From Physella acuta (taxonomy: Eukaryota; Mollusca; Gastropoda; Physidae): a stretch of 64,000 bases of DNA. The notes beneath the pieces were generated by a model. The model did not search any database. It saw nothing but the letters and a program-made list of their open reading frames with translations, and was not told where the DNA came from. This document shows positions 10,636-22,309 of this stretch, piece by piece. How positions within the stretch are numbered: the first letter of the stretch is position 1; every line of letters begins with the position of its first letter. The DNA lies in NCBI RefSeq assembly GCF_028476545.1, contig NW_026731783.1:983001-1047000 (forward strand), written 5' to 3'. The position numbers were made by a program, and so were the translations under genes.

Positions 10636-11013
10636 AATACATTAGATCTTTTACTTACATGTGAAATTTCATTTATCTATCTGAAATAGTACTCAAGTTA
10701 TATGCTTTTGAAAAATTCAAAGTAGGAAAAGTACCACTTCCGGTTATTGGAAATCGCTCAAAAGTTGATACGGATCTACGATTTTGATAAAATACTTATA
10801 TATGAAATTTCATGAACCTAGCTGTAACGGTACTCAAGTTATCGTGTTTACACACGGACAGACACACACACAGACATTCGGACAAGATTGTAAAATTATG
10901 TTTTTCCGTATCAGTGAGGTGTAAAACGTCGAGATTTGTAAAAATCTCTCTATTTTTTTTTTTGCACGATTACAATACTTTCTCTATACTTCGTATATAC
11001 GAGAAAGTAAAAA
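10636..11013 (+). repeat. Element X, copy 2 (partial)
   Basis: This matches the right-hand half of 12708-13390 almost base for base and ends at CGAGAAAGTAAAAA. The left half is absent because the duplicated unit that contains it starts here. Confidence 0.85.
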
Positions 11014-11050
11014 AAGCTGCTCCAAAAGAAACTGAATCAAAGAACCAAAT

Positions 11051-11224
11051 GTAGACAACATGTTATGTGTGAGTGTAGACAAAAGGTTATGTTTTGAGTG
11101 TAGACAACAGGTTATGTGTCGAGTGTAGACAACAGGTTATGTGTCGAGTGTAGACAACATGTTATGTGCCGAGTGTAGACAACAGGTTATGTGTCGAGTG
11201 TAGACAACAGGTTATGTGTCGAGT
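11051..11224 (+). repeat. 25-bp minisatellite, 7 units
   Basis: The unit is GTAGACAACAGGTTATGTGTCGAGT, given here as GTAGACAACAGG plus TTATGTGTCGAGT; the first unit is 24 bp. The paralogous array at 13427-13800 has 15 units. Confidence 0.95.
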
Positions 11225-11842
11225 ACGGGTAGTTCATCATCTGGTAAAATTAAAAAAAAAAGATAAATAAATAAAACGATGTTACATGTATTCCTGTTTT
11301 TCTTGTTTGACTGGAAAAAAAACAACTATCTGTTGTTTATTATATATCTGCTCTGCTTGTTGGCAGTCAATTATTAAGTCATGTTGGGGCTCCAAAGAAA
11401 GTTTGGGAACTAACATAATGCTTGTTTAGCTGATACCTAAATCATGTAATGTATGAAGTGTTAAATTTAAACAAAATGCTTTAATACTTTTTTAATTAAA
11501 ATTGTCAATCCGTTTAGATGTACCGTTTATATATTTACTTTTTTAAATATCAATATTTAATACAGATCTTAACTTGCCTATCAGTTGCAGTTTATTGAAT
11601 TTAAAATACTGTTTTTTAAAGTAAATATATTAGTTCGACGGAGAAAAATGTATACATTTCAGGGAGTAGCCTACGTCTTGATAAGAAGACCTATAGAATG
11701 TAGATCTAAATCAAATTTGAATGTAATTGTTCATTTCTTCATATTCTAAAATTGGAAGAGGACGCTATTAGTGTTGTGTTTTTTTCTGCAGTTTAAACTT
11801 GTTTCATTTGACGACATTATTTATTGGGTTCTTGTCACAACC
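11225..11842 (+). repeat. Spacer of the tandem duplication, left copy
   Basis: This is nearly identical to 13801-14420. It is AT-rich, and an earlier, more diverged relative of its first part is in copy A (about 6350-6560). No gene is seen. Confidence 0.85.
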
Positions 11843-12135
11843 AAATCCAGATGGTCAACTTGATTTCCAAACATTGGCACTATCCAGATGGTCAACTTGA
11901 TTTCCAGACATTGTCACTATCCAAATGGTCAACTTGATTTCCAAACATTGTCACTATCCAGATGGTCAACTTGATTTCCAAACATTAGCACTATCAAGAT
12001 GGTCAACTTGATGTCTACACATTGGCACTATCCAGATGGTCAACTTGATTTCCAAACATTGGCACTATCCAGATGGTCAACTTGATTTCCAGACATTGGC
12101 ACCATTCAGATGGTCAGCTTGATGTCTAGACATTG
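11843..12135. repeat. ~38-bp minisatellite (CCAGATGGTCAACTTGAT units)
   Basis: About eight units alternate between ATTTCCAAACATT and ATGTCTAGACATT forms. Relatives lie at 14421-14715 and 28998-29195. The last units here are of the 29-kb type, not the 14-kb type. Confidence 0.9.
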
Positions 12136-12707
12136 AGGAAATAAATGTTGGTCCTGCTAAAATATCATACGAGTTTAGATACATCAGATTAGCTGAGTCT
12201 CGAGTAACAACAGTGGCACGTGAAAGCTTTGGGTCGTTAGAGAGTTTGTTAATCACATTCTCCATCTGTTGTCACTTTTCTCTCAGTCACATTATCCATC
12301 TGTTGTCACTTTTCTCCTAATAGTACAGGTATATGAAGCGCAAAGAAGTGGATTTTAGTTAGCGTCAGCTGCGTATTGTAAAATCGTGTTCATGTGTCTC
12401 TTTCATTTTCGCCTGTTCGATTAAACCGTTACCATCACATGAATTATAAATAATTTCAAGGTTTAGTTGATATGCTTATATAGAATTAGTCTATGTATTA
12501 AAGTATTATTAGTATTGCTAGCCGGGCAATGGCTGTGGTGGTAACCTAGCCGTCTAGATCTACAAATCTAATATTCAAACCACTGGTAATCCGAAATCAC
12601 ATAGATCTACATCTAGTCATGGGCTGGAGTAGATTGATAAATTATAGAGTCTAAAGATACCTAGATTTAATAGTTTAATAAGATATCTAGATCTGTGATT
12701 GTGGTAA
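12136..12707. other. End of duplicated unit and unassigned AT-rich sequence
   Basis: Positions 12136-12430 resemble 29196-29420 more closely than the expected partner at 14716-14990. From 12430 to 12707 I see no gene, repeat partner or RNA. Confidence 0.6.
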
Positions 12708-13390
12708 AATAAACCGGGAGCGATCTCCCCTAAACTTTCTCGAATATTCTTATATAAAATAACAGGGTATGGGAACTCGGGCTATAGACATGATTTTTAA
12801 TCCATTTTAAATACTTAAAGTTTTAAAAATAGAATGAAATCTCGCAGACAAATTAATTGCACACCAAGTGAACACCAAATAAAAAAGCGCATAATAGTGC
12901 ACAATATTATTAGTACTTTTAAAATTTAGATTAGTTTTTTGAGAAATCGGAAGTAGCGTAAATTATTACTTCCGGTCAACGGAAATTACTCAAAATTTTA
13001 AAGAAGGTAGAGAATTAGATCTTTTACTTACATGTGAAATTTCTTTTATCTATCTGAAATAGTACTCAAGTTATATGCTTTTGAAAAATTCAAAGTAGGA
13101 AAAGTACCACTTCCGGTTATTGGAAATCGCTCAAAAGTTGATACGGATCTACGATTTTGATAAAATACTTATATATGAAATTTCATGAACCTAGCTGTAA
13201 CGGTACTCAAGTTATCGTGTTTACACACGGACAGACACACACACAGACATTCGGACAAGATTGTAAAATTATGTTTTTCCGTATCAGTGAGGTGTAAAAC
13301 GTCGAGATTTGTAAAAATCTCTCTATTTTTTTTTTTTTTGCACGATTACAATACTTTCTCTATACTTCGTATATACGAGAAAGTAAAAAA
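12708..13390 (+). repeat. Element X, copy 3 (full length)
   Basis: This starts AAATAAACCGGGAG and ends CGAGAAAGTAAAAA. It is the closest relative of 47318-48016, with few differences by eye, which points to recent spread or conversion. Confidence 0.85.
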
Positions 13391-13426
13391 AGCTGCTCCA
13401 AAAGAAACTGAATCAAAGAACCAAAT

Positions 13427-13800
13427 GTAGACAACATGTTATGTGTGAGTGTAGACAAAAGGTTATGTTTTGAGTGTAGACAACAGGTTATGTGTCGAGT
13501 GTAGACAATAGGTTATGTGTCGAGTGTAGACAACAGGTTATGTGTCGAGTGTAGACAACAGGTTATGTGTCGAGTGTAGACAACAGGTTATGTGTCGAGT
13601 GTAGACAACAGGTTATGTGTCGAGTGTAGACAACAGGGTATGTGTCGAGTGTAGACAACATGTTATGTGTCGAGTGTAGACAACAGGTTATGTGTCGAGT
13701 GTAGACAACAGGTTATGTGTCGAGTGTAGACAACATGTTATGTGCCGAGTGTAGACAACAGGTTATGTGTCGAGTGTAGACAACAGGTTATGTGTCGAGT
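13427..13800 (+). repeat. 25-bp minisatellite, 15 units
   Basis: This uses the same unit as 11051-11224. The first two variant units and the last three match the short array in order, so the eight-unit difference lies in the middle. Confidence 0.95.
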
Positions 13801-14420
13801 ACGGGTAGTTCATCATCTGGTAAAATTAAAAAAAAAAGATAAATAAATAAAACGATGTTACATGTATTCCTGTTTTTCTTGTTTGACTGGAAAAAAAACA
13901 ACTATCTGTTGTTTATTATATATCTGCTCTGCTTGTTGGCAGTCAATTATTAAGTCATGTTGGGGCTCCAAAGAAAGTTTGGGAACTAACATAATGCTTG
14001 TTTAGCTGATACCTAAATCATGTAATGTATGAAGTGTTAAATTTAAACAAAATGCTTTAATACTTTTTTAATTAAAATTGTCAATCCGTTTAGATGTACC
14101 GTTTATATATTTACTTTTTTTAAATATCAATATTTAATACAGATCTTAACTTGCCTATCAGTTGCAGTTTATTGAATTTAAAATACTGTTTTTTAAAGTA
14201 AATATATTAGTTCGACGGAGAAAAATGTATACATTTCAGGGAGTAGCCTACGTCTTGATAAGAAGACCTATAGAATGTAGTTCTAAATCAAATTTGAATG
14301 TAATTGTTCATTTCTTCATATTCTAAAATTGGAAGAGGACGCTATTAGTGTTGTGTTTTTTTCTGCAGTTTAAACTTGTTTCATTTGACGACATTATTTA
14401 TTGGGTTCTTGTCACAACCA
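13801..14420 (+). repeat. Spacer of the tandem duplication, right copy
   Basis: This is nearly identical to 11225-11842 and differs by only a few bases. No gene is seen. Confidence 0.85.
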
Positions 14421-14715
14421 AATCCAGATGGTCAACTTGATTTCCAAACATTGGCACTATCCAGATGGTCAACTTGATTTCCAGACATTGTCACTATCCA
14501 AATGGTCAACTTGATTTCCAAACATTGTCACTATCCAGATGGTCAACTTGATTTCCAAACATTAGCACTATCAAGATGGTCAACTTGATTTCCAAACATT
14601 GCCACTATCCAGATGGTCAACTTGATTTCCAGACATTGGCACTATCCAGATGGTCAACTTGATTTCCAGACATTGGCACTATCCAGATGGTCAACTTGAT
14701 TTCCAAACATTGGGG
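14421..14715. repeat. ~38-bp minisatellite, second array
   Basis: About eight units are nearly all of the ATTTCCAAACATT type and are more uniform than at 11843-12135. Confidence 0.9.
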
Positions 14716-15424
14716 AAATAAATGTTGGTCCTGTTAATACGTCATACTAGTTTAGATTCATTAGACCAGCTCTTTGTATCTAGAGTAATAATAGTGGCAT
14801 GTGAAATGTGTGGATCGTTAGAGAGTTTGTTAACGACAAACCCCATCTGTTGTCACAGTTCTCTCAATAGTGCAGGAATGTTAAGAGCAATGAGGTGGCT
14901 TTTAGTTCGCATTGGCTGCGTCTTTTTAAATCGTGTTCATGTGTCTCTGTCATTTTGGCCTGTTAGATTAAAAGTAATCATCGAATGTATTAAACATACA
15001 CACGTGTTTTTGTTTTATTTCACTATACAGTCCTGAAACAGTTTTTTTTTTTTTTTTTTTTTTTTTTTTAGTAAATCATTTACATTTAGATAAATTTTTT
15101 ATTTATTTTTTTTTTCGCCTCAGACACGTAATTTATAGCGTCAGTGGTGTGTTCGCTTTAGTATTACAGTTTTCATCATCGGCTTGTGAGGACTGATACA
15201 GATTTACAATAGTAATATTATAATTTTTCCCACGTTTTCTTTAACTTGCTTTCTCTGTTTATTTGTTTATTTGTTTGTCTTGCCAATCAAATCTTGCGAT
15301 CGAAATTTCTGGCACTTCCCAGTTAGCTAGCGCGCTGAAATTTTCAGGGAAGCTTTCTTTTGGATGACCATTGAATATTCAATTGTTATTATTACTAAAT
15401 TGATCAATGGAAACATGTTATTGA
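14716..15424. other. Unassigned sequence with T tract and an inverted copy A piece
   Basis: Positions 14716-14990 are a diverged relative of 12136-12430. A 27-base T tract lies at about 15043-15069, and 15112-15215 is the reverse complement of about 9230-9360 in copy A. No gene is supported. Confidence 0.6.
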
Positions 15425-15655
15425 GCATTTTAGACCGCTATATAATCTATATATATAATTCTCCTCTGCGAGCCATTAGAAAAAAACCAGCGACGCGTAG
15501 CTCGCGCGCAGTGAAGCGAACGATTCCACGACGCGACAGGCTTATGGGCAGATAATTTAGTTTGAACCGAGTTTAAAGTTACAGGAGGTAGGCCAGTTTG
15601 GGCGAGACGATATGGTCGAGTGGTTGGGCACACGATTGCTATCCCAACGTGTTTT
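15425..15655 (+). repeat. Possible truncated tRNA-derived SINE
   Basis: Around 15600-15650 the sequence resembles the 5' half of a class II (Ser/Leu) tRNA, with an A-box-like TGGTCGAGTGG and an anticodon-arm-like stem. No B box follows, so it is not a tRNA gene. GC-rich sequence precedes it at 15460-15560. Confidence 0.35.
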
Positions 15656-15779
15656 TTACGAGTTGTCTTTTTACGAGTTGTCTTTTTACGAGTTGTCTTC
15701 GTTTACCCAAAAAAGTGAAAAGATAAAATCGATAGCAAGTTTTTAATGCAAACAAACAGACAAAGACTAAAAAGTAGAA

Positions 15780-16140
15780 AATAATAATCATTAAAAAAGT
15801 TTTAAAAAACCCACGTTTTCTGATTGAACTAAAAAGTAGAAAATAAACGCTATACATCACAATAGTGCAAGCGATCACTCTACTATAAGCGATGAAAAAT
15901 GTGGGGCGCCGTGATTTTCTTACAGTTTCTAATACTGTTGACTCTCTACAAGCTCCCTAATAAAAGTCAATAGTATTATCTAATCAATAGTAATATAACT
16001 TTTACTTCGGCGCCCCACGTTTTTGATCGCTTATAGTAGAGTGATCGCTTGCACTATTGTGATGTATAGCGTTTATTTTCTACTTTTTAGTTCAATCAGA
16101 AAACGTGGGTTTTTTTAAACTTTTTTAATGATTATTATTA
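15780..16140. mobile_element. Fold-back element with ~133-bp near-perfect arms
   Basis: Left arm 15780-15911 and right arm 16008-16140 are near-identical reverse complements around a 96-bp centre that does not pair. No transposase and no clear target duplication were found. It could be a MITE or a replication-generated palindrome. The unit ACTAAAAAGTAGAAAATAA occurs twice on the left side, once just outside the arm. Confidence 0.8.
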
Positions 16141-17035
16141 GCGTTTCGACCGTAGCAAAAGAACTTTGTTATAATTAACGATTTATAATAAGTAAAATTA
16201 CACATAAAATATTATTAATGTTTCATGTTTTAAAACACGGAGAATAGTTATATTTATTTAGAAGTGCTGCATTAAATATTTGCACTCGATTGCTATAAAT
16301 TTACAGTTCTAAGCATAATCTTTTAATAGAGTAGCGAATCTGGTTATTTTTGCCTATAAGTTATGTAAATTATTTAATTAATTTTAATTAAAAGAATTAT
16401 TTAAAGGTTATTGCCCTTAGAAAACTATAAAACAAAACGGGAAGTGATTTTAAAAAAAAATGGTTTAATAGACATACATTTTACATAATTAACAACTTAG
16501 TGATGTTCAACTATGTAATCACGGCGTTTAAATTGTAGCTGATTTTTAGATGATTTTGAAGTTGCAAAAATTAATATGCATGACAATTTAGAAAACGATA
16601 CAAATTGTCTCATTTTACACTATATAACACCACTGCTATTTATATTATAATCTGAGAGATTTTTAATGCATATTAGCGGAACTACTATTTTTCTAATATT
16701 TTTACGTACGTGTCTGAACATTTGTTATATGACTATTTTTTTTAACTATACATTTTTAAAATTTACTAAAACCGACAGTTTAGTAATTTGCTTTGCGTAA
16801 TTTTCCCATAAAAAAACTGCAAAGGTTTTTGCAGATATGTATTTAAGTTTAAAAAAAAAAACACATTTTGTTCCAGACAGTATCTTTAATGAATTAGAAT
16901 TCTAACCAACACAGAATGAAATATTACTTGTAATGGTATAACTGAAAAATATATGTTTAACGTTTAAATAGCGTTATTATTATTATTTTTTTTTAAAACT
17001 TTAACACCGCAACACTTAAGAAGGAGTTTTTCGCA
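16141..17035. repeat. Block E, AT-rich low-copy repeat
   Basis: About 16430-16640 matches inverted sequence at 35985-36200 and direct sequence at 49250-49440. About 16860-16930 matches inverted sequence at 44690-44770. No gene is seen. Confidence 0.65.
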
Positions 17036-17400
17036 AAACACTTTTTGGTAAAACGACTTTGTACCCGGGCACCGGGAAGGGTCGCTACGCCTCTGAGGGG
17101 GTTTTCAGATAGTGTGACGTCACCAATTTGCAGTATAAAAAAAACAAACAATTTTAGCCGTTATTTCGCGTTTAAAAAAAATGTTTTAATAAATTGTAAA
17201 AAAGATATGGGAAAAAGATCGCTGTTTTAAGGAAAATTCAACATAAGTGTTAAGGGTTGGGGTTGTAGGCTGATGTGTGACGTTATTTTAGGGGGGGGGG
17301 TTCTGGCTTTTTGTAAAGATGTGTGACTAGGGGGAGAGGAGATACAATTAATAAAAAAGCGTGACGTCATTTATGGATGACCCCTGAGGAAGTTTTCCGT
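17036..17400 (-). mobile_element. MITE with GGGGTCATCCATAAAT-type end
   Basis: In reverse complement the right edge reads GGGGTCATCCATAAATGACG, as at 38503-38922 and 44172-44600. It contains G-rich runs and GTGACGTCA-type sites. It is non-autonomous, with no coding sequence. Confidence 0.6.
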
Positions 17401-18379
17401 GATATTGTTGTGGGTGTTCTCTGCATGGTTTATTTTATGTGGTGTTCGGGGTGGGGGGGGGGGTGTATGGACTTTCCTGAAACCCTGCTCATATAAACCT
17501 ATAATCTAACACAGTCCTTTTTATTTTTATTTTATGTATTTACTTTTAAAATTGCAACGCAAACATCAAGTATGCTTACAATGTTTTAAAGTTTTAAGAA
17601 AGAAGAGAACAAGAAAAAAGTAAGAAAGAGTGTAATCAATAATATAGTATAAATCGAGAACAAGTAAAGTATGTAGAATAGGTGTGACGCAAAATATTTA
17701 GTAACAAACGTCAAATATCTAAACTCTAGACTGTAAAAGTTAAAATTCAATAACCTGAAGTGTTTGTTTTGAATGAATTAGGAGAGTGAAACTATAATGG
17801 CTCTGTATGCATTTCTCATGCATAAAAAAAAGTAGACTACATTACGTTTAACATTTAGTATTTTTGAATTCCAGTATTGTCGAATTTTATTTATCTACAG
17901 CTCAAGATTATTGATGTTTTATACATATAAAACAATCTCTATATACCGACATAGGTAAGAACAATGTAATTATTGTGAGCTGGGCACTATCCTGACTGTC
18001 AATATGACTTGTAAAGGAATATATTTGCAAGCATCAGGGACTTTATTGAAAATATGGTTGCCATGACATTTGAATGAATAAGACGAACGTTTAATCCGGT
18101 TTAATTAAAGTTGTTCCGATGATACTATTCCATGACATTTTTTTTTAAAACGATAATACGTACGTGTACGCTATAATTATCAGACAATAACTCCACATTG
18201 GTCAAGCAGAAACAATATAATAACAGTGGAACGAAATGAAAATGTACATGCATAAGAGACATTTAAAAAAAATGTAGCAATTTCAAGGTACAACAATAAC
18301 AGATTTTGCAGCATTCATTGTATTACTTTTTTTAAGGTTCGGAATTTTAAGTAATTACAATTATCGAAATAAAGTTGTT
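17401..18379. repeat. Block E continuation, no gene
   Basis: About 17920-18240 is the reverse complement of about 32270-32600. AT-rich sequence around it shows no coding or RNA feature. Confidence 0.6.
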
Positions 18380-18550
18380 TTGAAAATAGTGTACATATTA
18401 TTGGCTGTTTATGCTGCTTATAAACATATTCCTAAGGAGATAAATGTTACATATTCAGTCTTTTCTATTCTGGTAAATGAAAACGTGAGCTATTGTCTCA
18501 AGACATTTTCAAACTGGTCAACAAACAAAGAGCTGTGTGTCATGGGTGAA

Positions 18551-18766
18551 CTATCTGGTGTGTTAGGTATAGGCATAGAGAAGGTGGACGATCTAAACTC
18601 GACATTGTTAAAGCTGATTCAACTATCTGGTGTGTTAGGTATAGACATAGAGAAGGTGGACGATCTAAACTGGACATTGTTAAAGCTGATTCAACTATTT
18701 GTTGTGTTAGGTATAGGCATAGAGAAGGTGGACGCTCTAAACTCGACTTTGTTAAAGCTGATTCAC
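18551..18766 (+). repeat. 72-bp x 3 tandem repeat, open in frame
   Basis: Three adjacent 72-bp units translate to three 24-residue repeats with the core EKVDDLNSTLLKLIQ. The surrounding open frame (18380-18847) begins at TTG, not ATG, and I recognise no family. Substitutions between units keep the frame open, but three units cannot show selection. Confidence 0.6.
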
Positions 18767-18894
18767 CACATTAGTGTCATCATCATTTATTATCATCATA
18801 CTCCTAGTCGTCATAACCACCATCCCAACCATCACCATCATTTTTAAATCCAAGATTGCCATCATTAGAATTAGGGATGTGAGATGGTCTGTTG

Positions 18895-19135
18895 CTGTGG
18901 TTAGGTGTTCTACTACCATGCTAAGTGTGCCACTACCATGAAAAGTGTGCCACTACCATGTAAAGTGTGACACTACCATGTAAAGTCTGCCACTAACATA
19001 TATAGTCTGACACTACCATGTAAAGTGTGACACTATCATGTAAAGCCTGCCACTACCCATATACAACATTCCACTATAATTTAAAGCCTACCACTACCAT
19101 GTAAAGTCTGCAACAACCCTGTAAAGCATATCACT
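18895..19135. repeat. 21-bp minisatellite
   Basis: About eleven or twelve units of GCCACTACCATGTAAAGTGT type decay toward the right end. Confidence 0.85.
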
Positions 19136-19305
19136 ATCATAATAAGCTGTTACACATCACAATAATACAGATTATAATCGCTCGACAAAATATTTTCAAG
19201 TAAAACTAGAGACCTGGAGATTATGTACGTCTCTTATTAAATAAGAAGTCCGTTCATAATGTTACATCAATGTAATGCAGGGGTCGGCAACCTGCGGCTC
19301 GCGAG

Positions 19306-19508
19306 CAGTGTTTCTTCCAGACTTTTTTTCTCCGGGGGGGGGGGGGGGGGGGGCACTTGAAATTTTCGGGGGGGGGGGGGGGCGGTAAACTTTCTTCGGG
19401 GGGGGGGAGGGGGCGGACACTGTTAAAAGTATATATTTTCTATATAAATTATATAAATTTTATTTCGTTCGGGGGGGGGGGGGGCGGTAAAAATTGGAAG
19501 AAACTCTG
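19306..19508. mobile_element. 203-bp hAT-type MITE with long G runs
   Basis: Termini CAGTGTTTCTTCCA and TGGAAGAAACTCTG are inverted. A perfect 8-bp duplication CTCGCGAG lies at 19298-19305 and 19509-19516. The interior has four long G runs separated by short spacers, which could form G-quadruplexes on the plus strand. An open frame over it is low-complexity glycine and not a gene. Confidence 0.92.
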
Positions 19509-19904
19509 CTCGCGAGCCGCATGCGGCTTTTTTGATGTGAAGTGGCGGCTCTCGAGTGCCATGCACAAATATTAAAAATTATTGAATTATTTTATTTTCC
19601 AAACCCATGACAAATTATATACTCTAAAGAAACACAAGTTTAAACATAATAAAAACACTAATCAGCGAACAATGAGAATAGGTGGGAGTAGAGAGTATTC
19701 GGACAGCTGACAGCCGCTTGGGCACCAAACCCAGCCCCCCCCCCCCCCCCCCCCCCCCCCCAGCCGTACAATGCTTGCCACTTCCCTAGTGCCGACTTTT
19801 TACAATATCGTTAAATGGAGAATGTTATTTTATTGAGGATGCATTTTCACATTTGTCAGTAATCATTAAGTTGAGCTGAGTGACGTAGTTTTTTAGTTAT
19901 TAGC

Positions 19905-20135
19905 TTCCTACTGTTTAGCCGGGTAGCCTACAGGACGGCGGGGTACAAGTTTACCCTGCGTTCAGTGGGGTGGAAGATAAGCCTGGTGAGAACCGAAGGA
20001 CAGAAGTGACAAATACACGGTAATCGAGCCGATACCCAAGCCAGTTAGTCAGAGTTTGTCGTGTCGAGGGCTGCCTGGCTAATGGGAGACACCTCCTGAG
20101 CCGGTGATGTCCGTAAAGAAAAAAAAAAAAATTAA
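19905..20135 (+). repeat. SINE-like insertion with A tail
   Basis: This GC-richer unit runs from about TTAGCTTCCTACTG to GTCCGTAAAG followed by an A run. The same unit lies at about 39495-39710 inside another copy of this hAT, in the same position. I could not assign a tRNA head with confidence. Confidence 0.6.
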
Positions 20136-20164
20136 GAGCTTCTAAAGTGGATTGGAATAGTTGT

Positions 20165-20314
20165 GTAGTAATATTATTTCTTCTTCTTCTTCTTCGTTCT
20201 TAATTATTAGTGTTGAAGGGGATCGAGATTTATCTGCCAGTGGGTTTGAACTCGAGACTTTGTTCGAATTTATCAACCATGACCTTTTTGCCGACTCGAC
20301 CACGCCTCCAACAC
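20165..20314 (-). repeat. tRNA-derived SINE
   Basis: In reverse complement the head has A box TGGTCGAGTCGG and B box GAGTTCAAACCC, as in a class II tRNA. It ends in a GAA-repeat tail at 20178-20195. Confidence 0.7.
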
Positions 20315-20334
20315 AATTAAGCGTTACGTGTCAA

Positions 20335-20577
20335 CTGGTTATGCACCATTGAGGCCATTGACTCCGATTTCAGCCTGCTTTTCTTTTTGTATTTGCTTCC
20401 ATAGCCTTTGTCCAACCAAGAACAAACTACAAGGCAGCAGTTGTTAAATTTTGGAGTTGTCTCTCCTAGAAGAGTGGCTGTCCCCAGCTAACGAGCCTCA
20501 TCTGCCCGAGGGTTCGAACTCAAGACTTTTCGGTTTAGCAACTATGAGCTTTACCGACTCGACCACGCCGACCCCTA
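20335..20577 (-). repeat. tRNA-derived SINE, second copy
   Basis: In reverse complement the head has A box TGGTCGAGTCGG and B box GAGTTCGAACCC at 20510-20521, followed by a body and an A-rich stretch. The two SINEs lie head to tail on the minus strand. Confidence 0.7.
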
Positions 20578-22309
20578 ATATTATTTGATAACTAAGTTTA
20601 TCTTAACAGAGCTGGCTAAAAATAATTTAAACATGTTTTGTGCGAAACATTTGTGTTTTTATATGAATACATATTATTTATATATATTTATTTTAAATAC
20701 AAATATTATACTTATTTACCTAATCCTAATCAAATAACAAATATTGAAATAAAAATGTTAGTGGCTCTTTAAAAACTGGAAAATTTTGAAAATTGAAACT
20801 TTTGGCTCTTCCGTCTCAAAAGGTTGCCGAACCCTGGTGTAATCTCATCAGGACTGTGCTGACATCAGATGGTATATGAGTGGTAGGTGTGGGGTGATGG
20901 GTGGATGGGTGATAGATACATGAGTGGTAGGTGCGGGGTGATGGGTGGGTGGGTGATAGATACATGAGTGGTAGGTGCGGGGTGATGGGTGTATGTGTGA
21001 TAGATACATTAGTGGTGAATGATGGATGGATACAATAATGGCCCTCACACAGACATACTTTATAAAACTAACAATGCCTTTTTAAAACTTTTGTATCAGA
21101 TATATGCTAGTCCCATTGTAAACTGAAAGCAATTAAGACACATGTAAGACACATGTAAGACAAATGTAAAACGCATTTAAGTCACATTTAAGGCACGTTA
21201 AAGATGCGCATCGACATTTCGATTGTAAGATATATTAAACACATGCATGAGTTAAACGAGTGTGTTTAAAAAAAGCAGTTTTATTTATGCAATATATTAC
21301 CAACTTTTAAATAGATTATGTTAGGAAAATGGCAAGCTTTCCGCACCTCTGGCCAGGTACTTGTAAGAATTCCATTCAATTACGAAATAAAAGTTGACAT
21401 GACGTGGATTACTAACATGATAAATCTGACACAGTGTTGCATTCAGTGAAAATATTCCAATATATATGAAGTAGATACGCAATTAGGCTAGAGTTGTGTA
21501 ATTATAACATTGTAATAAAAACAAATGTTTCCAAAATTCGGCTTATTCCAAAACATTTTCAAGGGCAATAACTTAAAAAATAACTTCAATATATTTTGAT
21601 ATCATTGAATTTTATTTTTGTATAATAAAAACGGCCGATAGTTGCACATAGTCAAAATAACAAGATAATATTTTAATACGAGAAAAAGTTTTGCCTTGTT
21701 CTTATATATGTCTTAAAATAATAGGTAACTAAATTAATTACAAAAACAGTGGCCAAGCGGTATAAATTTAACAAAGACAGCCGATTAGGTCATTTTAATA
21801 GTGTTCTCTTGTTGCTTGCTTGATTTATCGACTAAAATAAATTATTCTTTTAGGTCAAATGTAATTTTTTTAGTTTCTTTTTGAGGGGGCACTTTTTAGT
21901 GGAAAATATTTTTTTTTTTGGGCCGACACATTTGATTGTATTTTTTTTAACTGTATTAAATTACACAGGCAATCATCAAGTGAAGTTTGAAGACAGTCAT
22001 CAAACTGAAATGAATTTAAAGTGATCCTATTTAAAAAACACCGGACATACTGACAGACAACCAAACCAATCCTGCCTAGCCCAGGGGTCGGCAACCTGCG
22101 TCTCGCGAGCCGCACACATATTACTAATTATTTTATTTTATTTTCAAAACTCATAAACATATTGTTCTGCAACACTTGGTAATGAACGATATGATAATAA
22201 ACATAAGCAATGCGCACTAGCTATGCTATTAGATTATTTAGCTACTCCCTATTTCAATATACTTCCTATTAACTTGTTTATCTCAAATTGAAATATTCAA
22301 CTTCAAAGT

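Larger units (their letters stand above)
19278..20836. mobile_element. Non-autonomous hAT with nested MITE and SINEs
   Basis: This starts CAGGGGTCGGCAACCTG and ends AGGTTGCCGAACCCTG. The flanks ATGTAATG (19270-19277) and GTGTAATC (20837-20844) share 6 of 8 bases, and copies A and B show the uninterrupted target GTGTAATC. No transposase is seen. Inside are a 203-bp MITE, a SINE-like unit shared with the hAT at 39372, and two tRNA-derived SINEs. Confidence 0.9.

Noticed and set aside
15598-15660. Possible tRNA gene
   Set aside because: Only an A-box half is present. No B box, T arm or acceptor pairing follows.
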